Below are positions 1 through 8,933 of a stretch of DNA of 64,000 nt, piece by piece; position 1 is the stretch's first letter, and every line of letters starts with the position of its first letter. The notes under the pieces were generated by a model. That model ran no database searches and was not told the DNA's origin. It worked only from the letters and a program-made list of their open reading frames with translations. The stretch comes from Actinokineospora alba (lineage in GTDB: Bacteria; Actinomycetota; Actinomycetes; Mycobacteriales; Pseudonocardiaceae): assembly GCF_004362515.1 (NCBI RefSeq), contig NZ_SNXU01000001.1, forward strand, positions 4,464,001 to 4,528,000, read 5' to 3'. Made by a program: the position numbers and the translations under genes.

Positions 1-1966
1 GGACCGCGCGGAACGCGTCGGCGAGGTAGCGCAGGACAAGGCCCTCGGAGCGGGTCAGGGCGTAGAAGGAGACGTACTCGGTGAAGGTCATCGCGCGCTC
101 GTACATGTCGCGCACGACGGACTTGGGGGAGAGCTGGTAGTCGCCCACCCACGGGTGCCCGCGCCGGTAGGTGTCGAAGGCCGGGAGGAGCATCTCGGCC
201 ATCGGCTTCGGGTGCGTGACCTGCTCCAGCAGTTCCATCCGCTGGTCGTACTCGATGCCCTCGGCCTTCATCGCCTGCACGGCCTCACCGCGCGCTTTGT
301 GTTGCTGCGCGGAGAGAACCTGACGCGGATCGTCCAAAGTGGACTCGACCACGGAGAGCACGTCGAGCGCGTAGCTCGGGGACTCGCGGTCCAGCAGTTC
401 GATCGCGGCCAGCGCGAAGGGGGAGAGCGGCTGGTTGAGGGCGAAGTCAAACTGAAGGTCGACGGTGAGCCGGACGGAGCGGCCCTGGTCGTCGGGCTCG
501 TCGAGCTTCTCCACCACGCCGGCGGCCAGCAGCGCCCGGTAGATCGCGATGGCCCGCAGGATGTGCCGGCGCTGGGCGGGGCGGTCCTCGTGGTTGTCGG
601 TCAGCAGCTTGCGCATCGCGGTGAACGCGTCGCCGGGGCGGCCGATGACGTTGAGCAGCATGGAATGGCTGACGTGGAAGCTGGACGTCAGCGGCTCGGG
701 CTCGGCCGCGACCAGGCGCTCGAAGGTGGGAAGGCCCCAGGACACCATGCCCTCGGGCGGCTTCTTGCGGACGAACTTGCGGCGCTTCTTCGGGTCGTCA
801 CCGATCTTGGTGAGCGACTTTTCGTTGTCGATCACATGCTCGGGCGCTTGGACCAGGACGGTGCCGAGCGTGTCGTAGCCCGCCCGGCCCGCGCGGCCGG
901 CGATCTGGTGGAACTCGCGGGCCTTGAGGATGCGGGTCTTCACGCCGTCGTACTTGGAAAGGGAGGTGAACACGACCGTCCGGATGGGCACGTTGATGCC
1001 CACGCCGAGGGTGTCGGTGCCGCACACGATCTTCATCAATCCCGCCTGCGCCAACCGTTCCACCAGCCGCCGGTACTTCGGCAGCATCCCGGCGTGGTGC
1101 ACCCCGATACCGTGGCGGACCAGGCGGGACAGGGTCTTGCCAAAGCCGGAGGAGAACCGGAAGTTCCCGATCAGCGCGGCGATCTTCTCCTTCTCCTCCT
1201 TCGTGCAGACGTTGATGCTCATCAGCGCCTGCGCACGTTCCAGGGCGGCGGCCTGGGTGAAGTGGACGACGTAGATCGGGGCCTGGTTGGTGCTGAGCAA
1301 CTCGTCCAGCGCCTCGGTCAGCGGCGTCATCCCGAAGGAGTAGAAGAGCGGCACGGGTCGTTCGGCGGAGGTGACGACAGCGGTGTCGCGCCCGGTCCGG
1401 CGGGTGAGGTCGTCCTTGAACCGGGTGACGTCGCCCAGGGTCGCGGACATGAGGACGAACTGCACCTTCGGCAGTTCGAGGAGCGGAATCTGCCACGCCC
1501 ACCCCCGGTCGGGCTCGGCGTAGAAGTGGAACTCGTCCATGACGACCTGCCCCACGTCGGCCTCGGCCCCGTCGCGCAGGGCGATGTTGGCCAGGATCTC
1601 CGCGGTACAGCAGATGATGGGCGCACTGCCGTTGACGCTCGAGTCGCCGGTCATCATGCCCACGTTCTCGGCCCCGAACATCTCGCACAACGCGAAGAAC
1701 TTCTCCGACACCAACGCCTTGATGGGCGCGGTGTAGAAGCTTCGGGTTCCTTGCGCGAGGGCCGTGAAGTGCGCCCCGGCCGCGACCAGGCTCTTGCCGG
1801 AGCCGGTGGGGGTGTTGAGGATGACGTTGGCCCCGGAGACGATCTCCATCAGCGCCTCCTCCTGGGCGGGATACAGGGAAAGACCCTGATCGGAGGCCCA
1901 GGTGGCGAAGGCGTCGAAGAGCTCGTCGGGTTCGGGGGTAGCGGGCAGCCGCGAAGTGAGCGTCAT
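1..1966 (-). CDS. DEAD/DEAH-box RNA helicase with DUF3516 C-terminus (3' end cut by window)
   Basis: This is a superfamily 2 helicase expected to unwind RNA with ATP in the cytoplasm. The ATG at 1966 starts MTLTSRLPATPEP and about 655 codons are visible before the gene runs off the left edge. Visible motifs are Walker A TPTGSGKS near residues 52-59, the Walker B/DExH form DEFH near 144-147, SATLGD (motif III), and the motif VI stretch HQIAGRAGRAGYD. The region after motif VI matches the DUF3516 extension typical of actinobacterial proteins of this kind (usually 800 or more residues), so the extreme C-terminus is missing here. It is divergent from the small gene at 2080. A long open frame on the opposite strand across this gene is a composition artefact. 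The helicase class is certain; the physiological substrate is not visible. Confidence 0.93.
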   Translation of the reverse strand, partial: MTLTSRLPATPEPDELFDAFATWASDQGLSLYPAQEEALMEIVSGANVILNTPTGSGKSLVAAGAHFTALAQGTRSFYTAPIKALVSEKFFALCEMFGAENVGMMTGDSSVNGSAPIICCTAEILANIALRDGAEADVGQVVMDEFHFYAEPDRGWAWQIPLLELPKVQFVLMSATLGDVTRFKDDLTRRTGRDTAVVTSAERPVPLFYSFGMTPLTEALDELLSTNQAPIYVVHFTQAAALERAQALMSINVCTKEEKEKIAALIGNFRFSSGFGKTLSRLVRHGIGVHHAGMLPKYRRLVERLAQAGLMKIVCGTDTLGVGINVPIRTVVFTSLSKYDGVKTRILKAREFHQIAGRAGRAGYDTLGTVLVQAPEHVIDNEKSLTKIGDDPKKRRKFVRKKPPEGMVSWGLPTFERLVAAEPEPLTSSFHVSHSMLLNVIGRPGDAFTAMRKLLTDNHEDRPAQRRHILRAIAIYRALLAAGVVEKLDEPDDQGRSVRLTVDLQFDFALNQPLSPFALAAIELLDRESPSYALDVLSVVESTLDDPRQVLSAQQHKARGEAVQAMKAEGIEYDQRMELLEQVTHPKPMAEMLLPAFDTYRRGHPWVGDYQLSPKSVVRDMYERAMTFTEYVSFYALTRSEGLVLRYLADAFRAV

Positions 1967-2079
1967 GGTGTCCCGATCGTGCCTGGTCCACCTATGGGGA
2001 CGCCAGGCGGGGCCACAGTAACCTGCACCGTCCGGGGCCTCGCGAGTAACGAGGTTCGTTCTTCGGGAGACAACCGATT

Positions 2080-2586
2080 ATGTGGATATCGGTAGTTCTC
2101 GCTGGGATCACCTCACTCGCGGCGTTGGCCGGCGTGGCTTTAGGCGCATTCGTGGAGCCGATCAAGCAGCGGGCGGCGCAGCGAGTTCGAATTCATCAAG
2201 AACGCTTCGAGCGATGTGCTCAGCTGGTCGAAGCCGCAAATGAGGCCCGTGGTCTCGCCATCGCCGTCAACCGGGCACATCGTGGCGAGCGGCCGGCATT
2301 CGGACCTGATGGTGTGACCGACTGGTCGGTGCTGGACGAACGTTTCCATGCGGCGCGTGCCCGGGTCCGCACGTTGGCGGGTGTTCTGCGCATTTACGGA
2401 CCAGACGAATTGGCCGAGAAGGCTGAAGCTGTCCGCAAAGCTGAGGGTGCACTCGCCTACGCGCGGTTCGCCCAAGACGGTGAGGCCGCCGGTGGTCGGC
2501 CTGTGTCAATCCCGATCGACATGCGCCGCGCCGCCGATGGTCTCGACCGTGCGGTTCTTGAATTCACCGATGCTGCTCGGCAATAG
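2080..2586 (+). CDS. Hypothetical single-pass membrane protein, 168 aa
   Basis: I do not recognise a family. The protein starts with a hydrophobic segment (about residues 3-24, ISVVLAGITSLAALAGVALG) that should anchor it in the membrane. A mostly helical, charged cytoplasmic part follows, rich in Ala, Arg and Glu, in the style of actinobacterial N-anchored helical proteins. GGGAGA at 2065-2070 is 9 bases upstream of the ATG and supports the start. Base composition is less GC-biased than the flanking genes. It stands alone between the divergent helicase gene and a convergent small gene, and is followed by a strong hairpin at 2600-2641. The coding call is good; the function is unknown. Confidence 0.72.
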   Translation: MWISVVLAGITSLAALAGVALGAFVEPIKQRAAQRVRIHQERFERCAQLVEAANEARGLAIAVNRAHRGERPAFGPDGVTDWSVLDERFHAARARVRTLAGVLRIYGPDELAEKAEAVRKAEGALAYARFAQDGEAAGGRPVSIPIDMRRAADGLDRAVLEFTDAARQ

Positions 2587-2599
2587 TCGAAAGTTGGAG

Positions 2600-2641
2600 A
2601 TCCCAGGCTGGCCGTGGCGGGACAGTGCACCAGCCTGGGAT
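2600..2641. terminator. Bidirectional hairpin terminator
   Basis: Perfect 12-bp arms ATCCCAGGCTGG (2600-2611) and CCAGCCTGGGAT (2630-2641) flank an 18-base loop. The hairpin sits between the stop codons of two convergent genes, as expected for a shared terminator. There is no clear T tract, as is usual in actinobacteria. Confidence 0.7.
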
Positions 2642-2652
2642 GGTCTGTGTGG

Positions 2653-3129
2653 TTAGAACCGGTGCCCGTAAAGCACGCTGCGAACAGCACCAACGACGGA
2701 GCTGAACAGCGGCAGGGACGGGTGGACCGGGTCCGGGGCCGTGGCCCAGAAGGCGACCGTGCGGTCCGTGTGCCCAGTGGGCAGCAGGACTCGCGCGTTC
2801 ACCGGCTCCACGCCAGGGGGCAGCGGCCTGCGGCGCTGTTCGTCGGTCATCGGCTGGGTGAGGAAGGTCCACTCGGTGCGCTTGCCGGGGGTGGCGAGCA
2901 CGGGGCCCGCCAGCATCCGCAGCCGCAGCCACCATTGGACTTCCGCGCCCAGGCCCGCGCGCATCCGCAGGCCGCCTACGTGTTCGCCGAGGTCGAGGTA
3001 CGCGCCGAGTGCGTCGCCGTCGACCGGCCAGCCCAGGGTGGTCCGGTAATCAGGCACTTCGAAGGTGTGCGCGAGCGGTTGTGCGCCACCTTCCAGTGCG
3101 TGCAAGTCGGAGAGTTCCGCCGCCGTCAT
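2653..3129 (-). CDS. Hypothetical protein, possibly a primase-polymerase-like remnant, 158 aa
   Basis: The start is placed at the ATG at 3129 (MTAAELSDLHALEG) because AGGTGG lies about 7 bases upstream. A longer frame to 3207 would add a basic, low-information tail. The middle contains WPVDGDALGAYLDLG and GPVLATPGKRTEWTFLTQP. These loosely resemble the short actinobacterial proteins related to bifunctional primase/polymerase N-termini, which share the order of a Trp-Pro block, a GP-x-TP turn and a W-x-FL strand. The catalytic acidic residues of a true prim-pol are not evident. The function is therefore unknown and the resemblance is inference only. Confidence 0.62.
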   Translation of the reverse strand: MTAAELSDLHALEGGAQPLAHTFEVPDYRTTLGWPVDGDALGAYLDLGEHVGGLRMRAGLGAEVQWWLRLRMLAGPVLATPGKRTEWTFLTQPMTDEQRRRPLPPGVEPVNARVLLPTGHTDRTVAFWATAPDPVHPSLPLFSSVVGAVRSVLYGHRF

Positions 3130-3284
3130 GGCGAGCCACCTTTCGGCGTCGACGGGTCGGGTGCGCCTCCTGTGGCGTGGTTGGTCCGATCGTCGACTTC
3201 TGTTCATCAGGATGAGTGATGGTGGCCCCGGTCACCCATCTCAGTAAGGCATAACCTTTGCCTGATGACCTATAAATCCGCAGG

Positions 3285-4115
3285 TCACACGCGAACCGAC
3301 GCAGGCAGGATGCGCCGAAGGATCCCGTGTGGGTGACCGTGCCGGCGCCACTCTCTGGGGTAGCCCAGTGACACTTCCTGGAACAGGACGCCGTCGTGGT
3401 GGGTGATGCGCGGGATGTGCAGGTGCCCGTAGACCATCGCCGCGGTGGGGTAGCGGGTGTGCCAGTCGGCGGTCAGTTCCGTTCCGCACCACTGGGCGAA
3501 CTCGGGGTAGTGCAGGATCCGCGTGGGTTCGCGCACGAGCGGGTAGTGGTTCACCAGCACCAAAGGCAGGTCGCACGCGGCGAGGCGGGGCTCGGTCAGC
3601 GCCACCCGCGCTCGGCACCATTCGTCTCGGGTCGGGTACGGGTCGGGGTGCAGGTAGACCTCGTCGGTGCAGACGACGCCGGTCTCGTGGGCGTAGGCGA
3701 GCGACTCCTCCTTGGTCGAGCACCCCGGCGCGTGGAAGGTGTAGTCGTAGCCGATGAACAGCGGGGCCACCAGGACCGGACCGCCCTCGCCGTCCCACCG
3801 TTCGTACGGGTCTTCCGGGGTCACCACCCCAAGCCCCCTGCACATCTCGACCAGCGCCTCATACCGCTCGACGCCGCGGGCCTGAACGGGATCGGCGCCG
3901 ACGGTCCACAGCTCGTGGTTGCCGGGCGCCCAGATCACCTTGGCGAACCGCTCGGCCAGCGTGCCGAGCGCCCACTCGATGTCGGGCACCTGGTCGGCGA
4001 CGTCGCCCGCGACGATCAGCCAGTCGTCCGCGGACTCGGGCCGCAGCCCTTCCACGATCGCGCGGTTCTCCGCGTAGGTGATGTGCAGATCGCTGATAGC
4101 CAGGAGGGAACCCAC
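3285..4115 (-). CDS. Calcineurin-like metallophosphoesterase
   Basis: This 276-residue cytoplasmic protein has the ordered metallophosphoesterase motifs: D-x-H as SDLHITYAE at residues 8-16, GD as VAGDVADQ, GNHE as APGNHELW, then H in VLVNHYPL, and GHLH as YGHLHIPR. These residues bind two metal ions and catalyse phosphoester hydrolysis in the family. The GTG at 4115 starts MGSLLAISDLH directly at the first motif, so no upstream extension is needed. The gene lies 37 bp from the molybdoenzyme small subunit and reads the same way. In actinobacteria this subfamily is often found near phosphopantetheinyl transferase genes; none is seen here. The substrate is unknown. Confidence 0.92.
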   Translation of the reverse strand: MGSLLAISDLHITYAENRAIVEGLRPESADDWLIVAGDVADQVPDIEWALGTLAERFAKVIWAPGNHELWTVGADPVQARGVERYEALVEMCRGLGVVTPEDPYERWDGEGGPVLVAPLFIGYDYTFHAPGCSTKEESLAYAHETGVVCTDEVYLHPDPYPTRDEWCRARVALTEPRLAACDLPLVLVNHYPLVREPTRILHYPEFAQWCGTELTADWHTRYPTAAMVYGHLHIPRITHHDGVLFQEVSLGYPREWRRHGHPHGILRRILPASVRV

Positions 4116-4152
4116 ACCCCGATACTCGCACGGGCGCCCGACACCGGTGATC

Positions 4153-4614
4153 TCACCCGCCCATCAGCTCCGCCGCCCGCTTGATCGCCTTGCGCACCCG
4201 GAAGTACGACCCGCACCGGCACACGTTCTCGATGGCGTCGATGTCGGCGTCGGTGGGCTTCTTGGTCCGCTTGAGCAGCGCCACCGCCGCCATGATCTGA
4301 CCGGGCTGGCAGTAGCCGCACTGGGCGACGTCCTGCTCCAGCCACGCCTGCTGCACCGGGTGCAGCACGTCGCCGTCGGCCAGGCCCTCGATGGTCGTGA
4401 CCTCCTTGCCCGCCGCGTCGGCCACCGGCACGACACACGGGTTCACGGCCTTGCCGTTGAGGTGGCTGGTGCACGCCTTGCAGACGTCGATGCCACAGCC
4501 GTACTTCGGCCCCTTGACGCCCAGCTTGTCGCGCAGCGCCCACAGCAGCGGCAGGTCGGCGGGCGCGTCGACGGTGACCGTCTTGCCGTTCACGGAGAAG
4601 GTGTAGTTCGGCAA
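4153..4614 (-). CDS. iorA: (2Fe-2S)-binding small subunit, isoquinoline 1-oxidoreductase alpha type
   Basis: This 153-residue protein has two iron-sulfur domains. The N-terminal plant-type ferredoxin domain has YGCGIDVCKACTSH plus a later Cys. The C-terminal helical domain has CGYCQPGQ and CRCGSY. This is the small electron-transfer subunit of two-subunit molybdenum hydroxylases. The start is placed at TTG 4614 (MPNYTFSVNG) because GGAGAA precedes it by 5 bases; an apparent in-frame extension to 4755 overlaps the iorB reading frame and is compositionally unlike protein. It lies 10 bp after iorB, so both are one operon. The substrate of this enzyme is not visible; the isoquinoline label is by family only. 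Confidence 0.92.
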   Translation of the reverse strand: MPNYTFSVNGKTVTVDAPADLPLLWALRDKLGVKGPKYGCGIDVCKACTSHLNGKAVNPCVVPVADAAGKEVTTIEGLADGDVLHPVQQAWLEQDVAQCGYCQPGQIMAAVALLKRTKKPTDADIDAIENVCRCGSYFRVRKAIKRAAELMGG

Positions 4615-4624
4615 CGGGTTCTCC

Positions 4625-6820
4625 TTAACGCGGGAACGGTTCGAAGTCGACCGGGAAGTTGATCGGGAAGCTGCGCGGCGCGATGCCGGTCGCGCGCGCG
4701 TACGCGTTCGCGATAGCGCCGACCGCCGCGGGGACACCGAGTTCGCCCGCGCCACCCGGCTCGCCGTTCGGCGGCATGATGAAGATCTTGACGTCGGTCG
4801 GAGAGTCCTTCTGCCGGGCGTAGTGGAACTGCGAGTAGCTGCCCTCCAGCGGCAGCCCCCGGTCCAGGTGCAGACCGGCGCGCAGCGTCGTGGAGATCGC
4901 GTCGGTGAGCCCGCCTAGCAACTGCGACTCCAAGCCGCGCGGGTTGATCGGCCTGCCGTAGTCGCCCGCGATCACGGCCTTCACCACGCGCGGGTTCTTC
5001 TTGTCCCGGGCGTCGATCGTGACCAGGCACGCGGTGCACGACTTGTACTCCTCGTGGAACCCGACGCCCTGGGCGAACCCGGCGGGCAGGCTCATGCCCC
5101 ACTTGCCTTCCGTGGCGACCTTGTTCAGCACGGCCCGCTGCTTGTCGGTCTTGAGGAACTCGCGGCGGAACGCGACCGGGTCCTTCCCGAGTTTGCGGGC
5201 CAGCTCGTCGACCATGATCTCCTCGGCGCCGCGGGTGTTGGCCGAGTAGACCGACCGCCAGCTGCCCGTGTGCATCCTCAGCGGGACCTCGTTGAGCAGC
5301 TGCGTGGTGACACCGAAGTTGTACGGCGACTTGATGGTCATGAGGAAGACCGTCTGCGCGAAGCTGAGGTTTCCGCCGACCGGCAGGTCCGCCGCCCGCG
5401 CGGTGAGGATCTCGCCGAGGCCGTGCCGGAAGTCGGTCTCCACGCTCGCGACGCGGTGCTCGAAGGTGAGCACGTTGCCCAACGCGTAGGTCGCGCGGAT
5501 CTTGTGGTGGCTGGCGGCGCGGGCGCGGCCGTGGCGCATGTCGTCGACCCGGCTCCACATGAGCTTCACCGGACGCCCCATGGCCTTCGAGATGTGCGCG
5601 GCCTCCAAGGCGGAGTCGAAGAACAGCCTGCGGCCGAACGACCCGCCGCCCTGCACCACGTGGACTTTGACGCTGTCCTGCGGCAGTCCCAGCTCCTGGG
5701 CGATGGTCTGCTGGGCGACGATCGGGGACTTGAGACCGGCCCAGATCTCGGCGCGGTCGGCCCGCACGTCGGCGATCGCGGAGTTCGTCTCCAGCGGCGC
5801 GTGGCTGGTGAAGGCGAAGTCGAACTCGGCTTCGACGTACTGGGTCAGCAGCGGCGGCACCACGAGCGGCAGCGCGGCGGCCCGCAGCTTCTTCTTGATC
5901 GTCGCGTCGGACTCGGCGTCGACCGTGCCCGCGTTCCACGTGACCTTGAGCGCGCGGGTCGCGTCCTGCGCCTGCCCGAAGGTCTCGGCGGCGACGGCGA
6001 CACCGGTCCGCACGACCGCGAGGTCGACGACACCGGGCATCGCGCGCACCGCGGCGGCGTTGTCCACGGACCTGACCGTGCCGTTGATCGACGGCGGCCT
6101 GCGCACCATCGTCGGCAGCGCGCCCGGCACGTCGAGGTCGAGGGTGTACTGCTGTTTGCCGGTGACCATCGCCCGCGCGTCGATGCGCGAGGTCGCCTTG
6201 CCGATGAGCGTGAACTCCGACTCCGGCTTGAGCGCGGGAGACCCGACCGACAGCGCCGTGTTGGCCGCTTCCACGGCCAGTTCACCGAAGCTGACATGCA
6301 GCCCGTCGAGCGAGACCACTTCACCCGCCTTCGTCCGCAGGCTCGACGCCTCCGTGCCCCACCGGGCCGCGGCGGCGGCGACCAGCCTGGTTCGCGCGGC
6401 CGCGGCGGCCCGCCGGACCGGCTCGTAGACCGCTCGGATGGTGTTGGAACCGCCCGTGAGCTGGTTGAACAGCAGCTCGGGCCGCGCGTCGTCGAGGCGG
6501 ACCCGCACCTGCGACAGCGGCACGTCCATCTCCTCGGCGACCAGCATGGCGGTGGCCGTGGTGATGCCCTGCCCGACTTCCGCGCGCGGCAGTTGCAGCG
6601 TCACCATGCCGTCGGACTCGACGGTCAGGATCAGCATGTTCGAGGTGGGGGCCGCGGCGAGGATGAGGAGCTCGCCCAGGTCCATCAGGTCGGCGGGAGC
6701 GGGCGGCGTCGGCACGGCGGCGTCGGCCGTCGGCTCGTCACCGGTGAGATTCACCGCGATCGTCAGCGTGGGAGCGGCGACGAGGAACGCCAGCACCTGG
6801 CGCCTGGTTGGTGTGCCCAT
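4625..6820 (-). CDS. iorB: Molybdopterin-binding large subunit, isoquinoline 1-oxidoreductase beta type (Tat-exported)
   Basis: This 731-residue aldehyde-oxidase/xanthine-dehydrogenase family subunit begins MGTPTRRQVLAFLVAAPTLT, a twin-arginine signal (TRRQVL) followed by a hydrophobic stretch. It should be exported folded across the membrane. Inside are two molybdopterin-binding aldehyde oxidase regions, with VQGGGSFGRR near the middle and GEPGGAGELGVPA near the C-terminus, where the family has the catalytic Glu (GELG). GAAGG precedes the ATG by 5 bases. It pairs with the small Fe-S subunit just downstream. Such enzymes hydroxylate aldehydes or N-heterocycles with water as the oxygen source. 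No cytochrome c partner is seen, so the electron acceptor is open. Confidence 0.93.
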   Translation of the reverse strand: MGTPTRRQVLAFLVAAPTLTIAVNLTGDEPTADAAVPTPPAPADLMDLGELLILAAAPTSNMLILTVESDGMVTLQLPRAEVGQGITTATAMLVAEEMDVPLSQVRVRLDDARPELLFNQLTGGSNTIRAVYEPVRRAAAAARTRLVAAAAARWGTEASSLRTKAGEVVSLDGLHVSFGELAVEAANTALSVGSPALKPESEFTLIGKATSRIDARAMVTGKQQYTLDLDVPGALPTMVRRPPSINGTVRSVDNAAAVRAMPGVVDLAVVRTGVAVAAETFGQAQDATRALKVTWNAGTVDAESDATIKKKLRAAALPLVVPPLLTQYVEAEFDFAFTSHAPLETNSAIADVRADRAEIWAGLKSPIVAQQTIAQELGLPQDSVKVHVVQGGGSFGRRLFFDSALEAAHISKAMGRPVKLMWSRVDDMRHGRARAASHHKIRATYALGNVLTFEHRVASVETDFRHGLGEILTARAADLPVGGNLSFAQTVFLMTIKSPYNFGVTTQLLNEVPLRMHTGSWRSVYSANTRGAEEIMVDELARKLGKDPVAFRREFLKTDKQRAVLNKVATEGKWGMSLPAGFAQGVGFHEEYKSCTACLVTIDARDKKNPRVVKAVIAGDYGRPINPRGLESQLLGGLTDAISTTLRAGLHLDRGLPLEGSYSQFHYARQKDSPTDVKIFIMPPNGEPGGAGELGVPAAVGAIANAYARATGIAPRSFPINFPVDFEPFPR

Positions 6821-7026
6821 CGGAACCTTCCGTCTGGACCAATTGGGGGATTGATCTAGGCCGAACGGGGGTGTGACCTAAGGCACCTTAAGCAGAAGAT
6901 GTGTGCACATTCAACAACCGACGGCGGCGACTTGTTGCCTGAGTGATAAGCGGTCGGGTGGGCGGGACGAACGGCACCAATCCGCGCGGACATGGTCACC
7001 GAACCAGCGTCTGACGTGGCGCCCGG
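6821..7026. other. Intergenic region upstream of iorB
   Basis: These 206 bp hold no convincing gene. They should contain the iorBA promoter (for example the AT-rich stretch around 6880-6910), but no clear operator or hairpin was found. Confidence 0.4.
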
Positions 7027-7536
7027 TCAGTGCGCGACCCCCGAGAGGAAGACCGAGGTGTAGGCGACGGCGAGCCCGGCGGCCGCGCCGAGCATGAGCG
7101 AGAGAGCCTGGGCGCCAGTCAGCCGGGATTCGCGTAGTTCGCGCTGGTACTCCCGCTCTCGGTCGTCCATCACCCGCTGCGCGAGGCCCAGGTGGTTCGG
7201 GTTGAGCGGTGCGTTGACGGGCCGAGGTCGTTCGGGGGCCGGGGGAGTGGTGAGGAGTTCGCGCAGGCACTTGAGGAAGGCGGCGACCCCGAGCACGACG
7301 GCCGGGGCGAACGCGGCCGGAGCCACCCAGGAGGGGCCGGAGTCGAAGCTGCGGGCGACCAGCCACCCGCCGAGTTCCAGCACCAGGGCGGCGAGCCCGT
7401 AACGAACGCCGGTGCTGACGCCGGGTCCGATCGCGGTGGACCCCCGGCGGCCTTGGTTGACTTGGATGATCGCGGCGGTGGTCTGGATGAGCGCGGCGGC
7501 GAACGAGATCCACGCGGGCCAGAAATCCGTGGGCAT
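7027..7536 (-). CDS. Hypothetical membrane protein, 169 aa
   Basis: I do not recognise a named family. There is a hydrophobic segment at the N-terminus (about residues 5-25), two more in the middle (about 45-62 and 72-90), a charged loop with the heptad-like stretch DDREREYQRELRES, and a last hydrophobic segment near the C-terminus (LMLGAAAGLAVAYTSVFLSG). This suggests a small three- or four-helix membrane protein. GGAGGG lies 5 bases before the ATG, a strong ribosome site. It is monocistronic between iorB and a divergent small gene. Confidence 0.75.
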   Translation of the reverse strand: MPTDFWPAWISFAAALIQTTAAIIQVNQGRRGSTAIGPGVSTGVRYGLAALVLELGGWLVARSFDSGPSWVAPAAFAPAVVLGVAAFLKCLRELLTTPPAPERPRPVNAPLNPNHLGLAQRVMDDREREYQRELRESRLTGAQALSLMLGAAAGLAVAYTSVFLSGVAH

Positions 7537-7647
7537 GGCATCCCTCCACGGATGATCTTAGGTCCGGAGGAGAGGTGTCGGGACGAAGTTCCGTCGTTCG
7601 AGTGATCGTCCTGGCTGGAGGATCTTGACGTCGGGACAATCGGGCAG

Positions 7648-7896
7648 ATGAGGAAACGCGGCGAATTGGTGGCCAGCCAGACCTACCAGACCGCGCCGGT
7701 GTGCGTGGGGTGCGGGAACACGCCGCTGCTGGCGAAGATGGCGGCCGAGCGGATGGCGCACGGGTTCAGGAATGTGGGTGGAGTCTTCGAGAAGTGCCGC
7801 TATCACAAGGGATGGCACGTTCTGATCGACCAGGCGGCCGACGAGCAGAGGATTGGCCGCACGGTCAAAGTGCCGATGCCGCCGTATCGGCCGTGA
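7648..7896 (+). CDS. Small Cys/His protein of the actinobacterial CxxC-GWH type, 82 aa
   Basis: The protein carries a CVGCGN pair near the N-terminus and CRYHKGWHV in the middle, separated by a basic helical stretch (KMAAERMAHGFRN). Short actinobacterial and phage proteins of this layout probably form a zinc ribbon, so a nucleic-acid-binding role is plausible but not shown. Its 3' end overlaps the convergent DUF397 gene by 32 bp. The start could also be the GTG about 24 bases further in. Confidence 0.62.
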   Translation: MRKRGELVASQTYQTAPVCVGCGNTPLLAKMAAERMAHGFRNVGGVFEKCRYHKGWHVLIDQAADEQRIGRTVKVPMPPYRP

Positions 7897-8056
7897 TGGT
7901 GGCCAGCCGCTTCGGGTGCCATGAGGAGGAGGGGAGAGTCAGTGTGCCCGCCTCGGGGTTCTTGGAGTCACGCACCCGAGCCACCGCCGAGTAGGCGACC
8001 TCGACACAGTCGTATTGGTGCGTGCTGAAGCTGGATTTGCGCCACTCTGCGTGCAT
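7865..8056 (-). CDS. DUF397 domain protein, 63 aa
   Basis: This short protein begins MHAEWRKSSFSTHQYDCVEVA and continues with VARVRDSKNP. That is the DUF397 signature (W-x-KSS-S, C-VEVA, V-x-VRDSK). DUF397 genes occur next to XRE/DUF5753 regulators in many copies per actinobacterial genome, as in the whiJ- and abaA-type loci of Streptomyces, where the small acidic partner modulates the DNA-binding protein. Here it follows the XRE gene by 6 bp on the same strand, which supports a functional pair. Confidence 0.92.
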   Translation of the reverse strand: MHAEWRKSSFSTHQYDCVEVAYSAVARVRDSKNPEAGTLTLPSSSWHPKRLATITADTAASAL

Positions 8057-8062
8057 GGTGTT

Positions 8063-8893
8063 TCAGCCCCGTTCGTGATCAGCGGCCATTTTGGTCAGGA
8101 AGTTCACCGAATCGGCGCAGCCAAGGGATGCCTGGATCAGCGAAGCGGTGTGGGTGCGAAACGCTTGCGTGTCTTCGGGCTCGTGCAGGAAGCCCGATAC
8201 CCGGCTGTGCTCCACGTAGACGATCGGCGGTGTCTTGGGGAACTCCAGCAGGGAGAAGTAGCCGGGGTTGTGGTAGCCGCCGTGGCGGAAGGGGATCACG
8301 TGGAGTGCGATGTTGGGCCGTTTCGCCATGTCGATGAGCCAGTTGATCTGCTCGACCATCGCCGCTGATCCACCGTGCGGCCGGCGCAAGGCCGCCTCAT
8401 CCAAGATCGCCACGTACTGCGGCGCGACGATCCGGGCGAGGACCTTCTGTCGGTCCAGGCGCGCGGCGATCATGGCGTCGTGCAGATCCGTTGTGTGGCC
8501 CAATGAGGTGATCGCGCGTGCGTATGCGGGCGTTTGCAGCAGTCCCGGCACCGTGCACGGTGCGAAGTTGACGATGGCGACCGCTTCCGACTCGAAAATC
8601 GGCAACGTGGGACGGTCGGGATTGGCATCGATGCCGAGCCAGCGCGACGTGTTCAGCTCTTCGACCAAGGCCATGATCCGCTTGCGTTCGGAACCGACCA
8701 CTCCGTAGATCGCGAGCATGGCGGACACCTCCGCCACCGTCGCGATCCGTTTGGCGTTCTCCGTGCGGTTCAACGTCGCGATCGATTGGTCCAGACGGAT
8801 CGCGGCTTGGCGGGTGGTGAGTCCTGCCGCTTCGCGGAGCTTCGTCAGCTCCGTTGCGAGGACACGCATTCTGGCCGGTAGGCGTTCGCTCAT
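8063..8893 (-). CDS. XRE-family regulator with DUF5753
   Basis: The 276-residue protein has an N-terminal helix-turn-helix (ELTKLREAAGLTTRQAAIRL followed by a recognition helix with SIATLNRTE). A C-terminal DUF5753 domain is recognisable from PGLLQTPAYARAI, AARLDRQKVL and HVIPFRHGGY. It is the usual partner of DUF397 proteins in actinobacteria. Such pairs affect differentiation and antibiotic production in Streptomyces, or behave like antitoxin/effector pairs; the target here is unknown. The ribosome site is weak, so leaderless translation is possible. GC content is lower than that of neighbours, in keeping with frequent horizontal movement of these modules. Confidence 0.93.
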   Translation of the reverse strand: MSERLPARMRVLATELTKLREAAGLTTRQAAIRLDQSIATLNRTENAKRIATVAEVSAMLAIYGVVGSERKRIMALVEELNTSRWLGIDANPDRPTLPIFESEAVAIVNFAPCTVPGLLQTPAYARAITSLGHTTDLHDAMIAARLDRQKVLARIVAPQYVAILDEAALRRPHGGSAAMVEQINWLIDMAKRPNIALHVIPFRHGGYHNPGYFSLLEFPKTPPIVYVEHSRVSGFLHEPEDTQAFRTHTASLIQASLGCADSVNFLTKMAADHERG

Positions 8894-8933
8894 GTGTTCA
8901 TGAGATCAGAAGTTTCCCGCCCCGCGAATGCCA

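Noticed and set aside
155..2095. 646-codon open frame on the + strand
   Set aside because: It lies opposite the DUF3516 helicase, which has full helicase motifs. The + strand product is low-complexity and typical of high-GC antisense frames.
5054..6859. 601-codon open frame on the + strand
   Set aside because: It is antisense to iorB, which has a Tat signal and molybdopterin motifs.
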